Shown here piece after piece: positions 31,076-34,015 of a stretch of 34,015 nucleotides of DNA. The stretch comes from Nitrospirota bacterium (lineage in GTDB: Bacteria; JACPQY01): NCBI GenBank assembly GCA_016180645.1, contig JACPAV010000036.1:1-34015 (forward strand), written 5' to 3'. Position 1 is the first letter of the stretch. Each line of letters opens with the position of its first letter. A program made the position numbers and the translations under genes. The notes beneath the pieces were generated by a model. It saw nothing but the letters and a program-made list of their open reading frames with translations, did no database searches and was not told the origin of the DNA.

Positions 31076-31136
31076 ATTGGCTTTCCTCCCTTCAACGGGA
31101 AAACGGTTCAGTTCACATTCTTTCGTGCCATGATAG

Positions 31137-32981
31137 TCATGCTCTCCGTTTCAAGTGAAATGAAATCCTACCTAGGCGGATGTGGTCACCGCCCATGAGG
31201 CGTTGGGGCTCCTGGATGCGTTCAGGGCCGGTCCTCACATAGGTGCCGTTGCGGCTGCCGAGATCCTGAATCCAAAAATGACCGTCCTGGTAGTCGATGC
31301 GGGCGTGATGTTCCGAAACGGACGAATCGGCGAGCACGATACCATTGTCCTTGCCGCGGCCGATGGTGAAGGAACTGGCGACCATAACCCATTCTCGGAA
31401 AGGTTTTCGTCCCCCCTCCTTCTCCGATAGAGCGAGAGCTTGAAGCTTCGTCTGTCGCCCGCCAATGGTTGACGTCGTCGTGACGCTCGAGACAACGTCG
31501 GACTCTGTGAGGATTCTGACCGAGAGCTTGAAGTTCGTGCCGAACAGGATTTCGCCGGAATGGGACAGGACAGTGGGAGATTCAATCTTCGCCCCTTCGA
31601 AATACGTGCCGAATGTGCTGGATAGATCAATCAGTCGATACAGGCCATCCGTGAATTCGATCTTCGCATGCCGGCGTGATAAATAGGTATCTTTGGAATC
31701 CTCGGGATCAAAGATATCGTTCTCCTCTGCGCGGCCGATCGTGACCGCGTTCTTCGCCAGGAGAACAACTTCCCTCCCTCCCTCCCACTCCAGGATTGCC
31801 GCCTTCATCGGAGCACTCATGCCGGTCAATTCCTTGTATAGGTTTTGGCCCTCCCGATGTTCCGGGAAAGCGGACAAGGCGGCGTTGACGGCCTCGACGG
31901 CCTCATCGATCTTCCACTCGGCCTTCAGGACGCGGGTCTTGCGGACCAGATCTTCCGCTTCGGCTTTCCGCCGATCTATCTCGCCAAGAAGGCGCTCCGC
32001 ATCCATCTTTCGGTTTCCCTCAAGCAAGGGCAATACGGATCGCAAGTCCTTGGCAGCGGTATCCAGCCGCCCGTTCTCCAGAGCAGTCTGGGCCGTTTCA
32101 AAATGGGACAGTGCCCGCCGGGCCTCGTGGACCCGGTCGAGTCCATCACGCGCGGGCTGATTCTCCGCATCGATGTCCAAGGCCTTTGAAAACTCGATTT
32201 CGGCTTCCCCGAGCATGCCCCTCTCCAATTTCCTTACGCCTCTCTTGATGTAGGACTGCACCCGGCGCGAGAAAATCCTTTGCCGAAGCTCGATGGCCTC
32301 CACATGATTCGGGGACTGCTGGATCACCTGCTCCACCATGGCAAGGGCCTGGTCTAAATTCTCTCTTTCTTCAAATCGTTCCGCCGCGCGCATTTTGGCC
32401 TGCTCGGCGCGGCCGGAGAAATAGAAACGCCCGCCCACCGCGCAGGCAAGCGCCAAGAGGAGGAGGCCGCAGACTGTTGGGATCGGGCCGACGATTACCG
32501 ACTTCGCGGAGGCAATCAGGGTACCTCCTTTCAGGGGCCTCAGCTCGGCGATGACGTTCGTATTCCCGAAGGCCGGGTAACTCGAAATGTCCGCAACAAG
32601 TTCCGGCGCCCTGAGCTTCGGATCTTCGCGAGTCTCCTCGTCGACTGTGTCCCTTTCGTACCGGTACCGTAACTTCTCCAGACTCTCGACCATTTCTGGA
32701 GCCGAGACGACTTCGAAACGGCTGTTGAGAGGCGGAATTGTTAGCTCGTGCTCGAGCATCCGCTTGAGAGTCTTGAGAAATGCTTCGTCGTGCTGATGCT
32801 GGTCTGTCTCAAGGTGGACGACCGCCACCCTCATAGCCCCTTCCCAATGGGCTTGCTTGCCGAATTGGCGCGCAAGGTCGGTAGCCGCCCCAGACTCTGA
32901 GAATGAGCACGCTGAAAACATAAGTGTTGCCAGCAAGGCGACCATCAGTATCCTTTCCTCAAGAGAAAAACGGACCACCAT
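31137..32981 (-). CDS. Membrane protein with periplasmic domain, TPR repeats and two FHA domains
   Basis: A 614-residue protein from ATG 32981. This start puts MVALLATLMFSACS as an N-terminal signal with a possible lipobox; ATG 33083 is an in-frame alternative without a ribosome site. Residues 48-150 (MRVAVVHLETDQHQHDEAFL) resemble LpoB/FlgO-type periplasmic domains. A membrane segment, TVCGLLLLALACAVGG, lies at about 165-185, and TPR-like helices at about 190-385. FHA1 (about 395-490) has TIGRAEEND and LSRRHAKI, but STFGTY replaces the usual S-x-NGTY. FHA2 (about 529-612) has TIGRGKDN, VSEHHARI and SRNGTY. FHA domains bind phosphothreonine peptides, so this is a candidate reader for Ser/Thr kinases such as the one at 17456. 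Confidence 0.85.
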   Translation of the reverse strand: MVVRFSLEERILMVALLATLMFSACSFSESGAATDLARQFGKQAHWEGAMRVAVVHLETDQHQHDEAFLKTLKRMLEHELTIPPLNSRFEVVSAPEMVESLEKLRYRYERDTVDEETREDPKLRAPELVADISSYPAFGNTNVIAELRPLKGGTLIASAKSVIVGPIPTVCGLLLLALACAVGGRFYFSGRAEQAKMRAAERFEERENLDQALAMVEQVIQQSPNHVEAIELRQRIFSRRVQSYIKRGVRKLERGMLGEAEIEFSKALDIDAENQPARDGLDRVHEARRALSHFETAQTALENGRLDTAAKDLRSVLPLLEGNRKMDAERLLGEIDRRKAEAEDLVRKTRVLKAEWKIDEAVEAVNAALSAFPEHREGQNLYKELTGMSAPMKAAILEWEGGREVVLLAKNAVTIGRAEENDIFDPEDSKDTYLSRRHAKIEFTDGLYRLIDLSSTFGTYFEGAKIESPTVLSHSGEILFGTNFKLSVRILTESDVVSSVTTTSTIGGRQTKLQALALSEKEGGRKPFREWVMVASSFTIGRGKDNGIVLADSSVSEHHARIDYQDGHFWIQDLGSRNGTYVRTGPERIQEPQRLMGGDHIRLGRISFHLKRRA

Positions 32982-33138
32982 GGGGAGTTTTTCCACGCGG
33001 GGTGCCAGCCAAATGAAACACTCATGTGCCCGCCATACGGCGGGGGGTGCGGAATCGGGTCTGTGCCTACCGTCTATCTCCATCTAAATTTCGAAGAACC
33101 AAAGTGTAAAAGGACAAAGGGTAAAAGGGTAAGAGAAT

Positions 33139-34015
33139 TCATGACCCCGTCCTCGCACAACGGAAGCCGTACTGGGCGTGCCTGCCCGAGGGAACGCTGT
33201 TGATACGAAAGGAGGAACGCACGTACTCCGTGAGGCTGCCCCAGTCGCCGCCACGAACCACGCGGCGGTATTGCCCAGACGAAGATCCCTTCGGGTTCCG
33301 CGAGGGCGAGCCGGAGTAGTACGTCTCCCCATACCAATCGCTCACCCACTCGTCTACGTTCCCCGCCATGTCCAGCGCCCCGTATGGACTCGCTCCTTCC
33401 GCCTTGCTCCCCACCGGCCACGTGCGAGTCTCCCCGCAACCATTGCCCCCGTCCCACATCACTGCATACCGGCACGATGCCTGTGCGTTCCCCCACGGAT
33501 ACTTCCTCCCATCACCCCCCCGCGCCGCCTTCTCCCACTCCGCCTCCGTGGGCAGCCGCTTACCCGCCCAAGCACAATACTTGCGGTCCCCTTCCCAAGT
33601 AACGCAATTCATGGGGTGGTTCCCTCGGCCATCGGGATGACCATAGTTGCAGAAGCGACTCAAATCTCCCAAGGAACGATCGACGTACCGATACTCATTG
33701 TGTTCACCTGCGCACGCACCCGCATTCACGCACTTCCGGTAGGCGTCCACCGTCACCTCCGTCTTGTCGATGGAAAAGGCATCCAGGTAAACCTTGTGAT
33801 AGGGCCTCTCGTCATTGCCGCACTCATTGTCCACGCTCTCGTTGCACCCCATCCAGAATTCCCCGGCGGGGACGAGGACCATATCCGATGGGACGGCCGC
33901 CTCGACCCACGCCTGCCGCTCTCGTTCGATGTTCTGCCGGTTCTGGGACCAGAACCAGTACCCGCCTCCGGCGAGGAGGAGAACCAAAGCCGCCACAGCC
34001 GCCCACACCGCGCGA
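33139..34015 (-). CDS. Membrane-anchored FGE/SUMF1-like domain protein (N-terminus beyond window edge)
   Basis: The frame is open to the right edge. A membrane segment, AAVAALVLLLAGGGYWFW, is followed by a complete formylglycine-generating-enzyme-like domain: MVLVPAGEFWMGC, IDKTEVTVDAY, PMNCVTWEGDRKYCAWAGKR, LPTEAEWEKAARGG, YPWGN, DMAGNVDEWVSDWY, RVVRGGDWGS and GFRCAR. The catalytic Cys pair of true FGE, expected in the YVRSSFRIN segment, is absent, so it probably binds rather than oxidises. In many bacteria this domain follows a membrane-anchored Ser/Thr kinase, which would lie outside the window. It is upstream of and in the same orientation as the FHA protein. Confidence 0.85.
   Translation of the reverse strand, partial: RAVWAAVAALVLLLAGGGYWFWSQNRQNIERERQAWVEAAVPSDMVLVPAGEFWMGCNESVDNECGNDERPYHKVYLDAFSIDKTEVTVDAYRKCVNAGACAGEHNEYRYVDRSLGDLSRFCNYGHPDGRGNHPMNCVTWEGDRKYCAWAGKRLPTEAEWEKAARGGDGRKYPWGNAQASCRYAVMWDGGNGCGETRTWPVGSKAEGASPYGALDMAGNVDEWVSDWYGETYYSGSPSRNPKGSSSGQYRRVVRGGDWGSLTEYVRSSFRINSVPSGRHAQYGFRCARTGS

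Noticed and set aside
33001-33020. TGGCAC upstream of the FHA gene as a sigma54 promoter
   Set aside because: The -24 element is perfect but the -12 element reads GTGG instead of TTGC.

Overview
The window is a stretch of a high-GC Gram-negative genome, probably from an uncultured bacterium. Lipobox proteins, a Ser/Thr kinase fused to a sigma54-type activator, FHA/TPR proteins and a Ros-type zinc-finger protein together suggest a deltaproteobacterial or myxobacterial-like lineage. No rRNA, tRNA or CRISPR array was seen, so this placement is inference only.

Region 1 (1-17307) is dominated by three very large, related surface lipoproteins, called A (1-3981, cut by the window edge), B (5556-10151) and C (12005-17050) here. 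All three start with a lipobox signal, then an 'LTPEQAA-L-G' motif, a low-complexity repeat (GVRx tetrapeptides in A and C, SRVDEL hexapeptides in B), a 'DQ-VA-G' motif, one canonical EF-hand/dockerin-type loop and a string of Ig-like domains. Their C-termini then diverge. B ends in 14 RCC1 blades, C in 14 YCF48/BNR-like blades, and A in further Ig-like and Calx-beta-like repeats. A small membrane protein overlaps C by ATGA. A Ros/MucR-type protein and a UbiA-family prenyltransferase sit between the lipoprotein genes. The lipoprotein genes carry many heptanucleotide arrays and palindromic repeats kept in frame.

Region 2 (17320-22648) holds a 1730-residue kinase / NTPase / TPR / GAF / sigma54-AAA+ / Fis-HTH protein, divergent from the operon of lipoprotein C. 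Signalling from the kinase to these genes is a natural but untested idea.

Region 3 (22944-26695) is a mobile block. Two related tyrosine recombinases in the same orientation flank an XRE-ImmA/IrrE metallopeptidase gene overlapped by a PIN-like gene. A 70-bp copy of the 3' end of one recombinase lies 20 kb away, at 5183-5252.

Region 4 (26774-34015) has an intact TPR + double-FHA membrane protein, two decayed FHA copies, a probable exported protein, an FtsK/SpoIIIE translocase without the DNA-reading gamma domain, two small genes (one frameshifted), and at the right edge a membrane-anchored formylglycine-generating-enzyme-like domain, perhaps the C-terminus of another kinase.

One regulatory pattern recurs. 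Lipoproteins A and B and both recombinases have a -35 box, 17 bp, a TANNNN-type -10 box and exactly 6 bp before the start codon, which predicts leaderless mRNAs. Lipoprotein A also has a perfect TGTGA-N6-TCACA site centred 72.5 bp upstream of the predicted +1.
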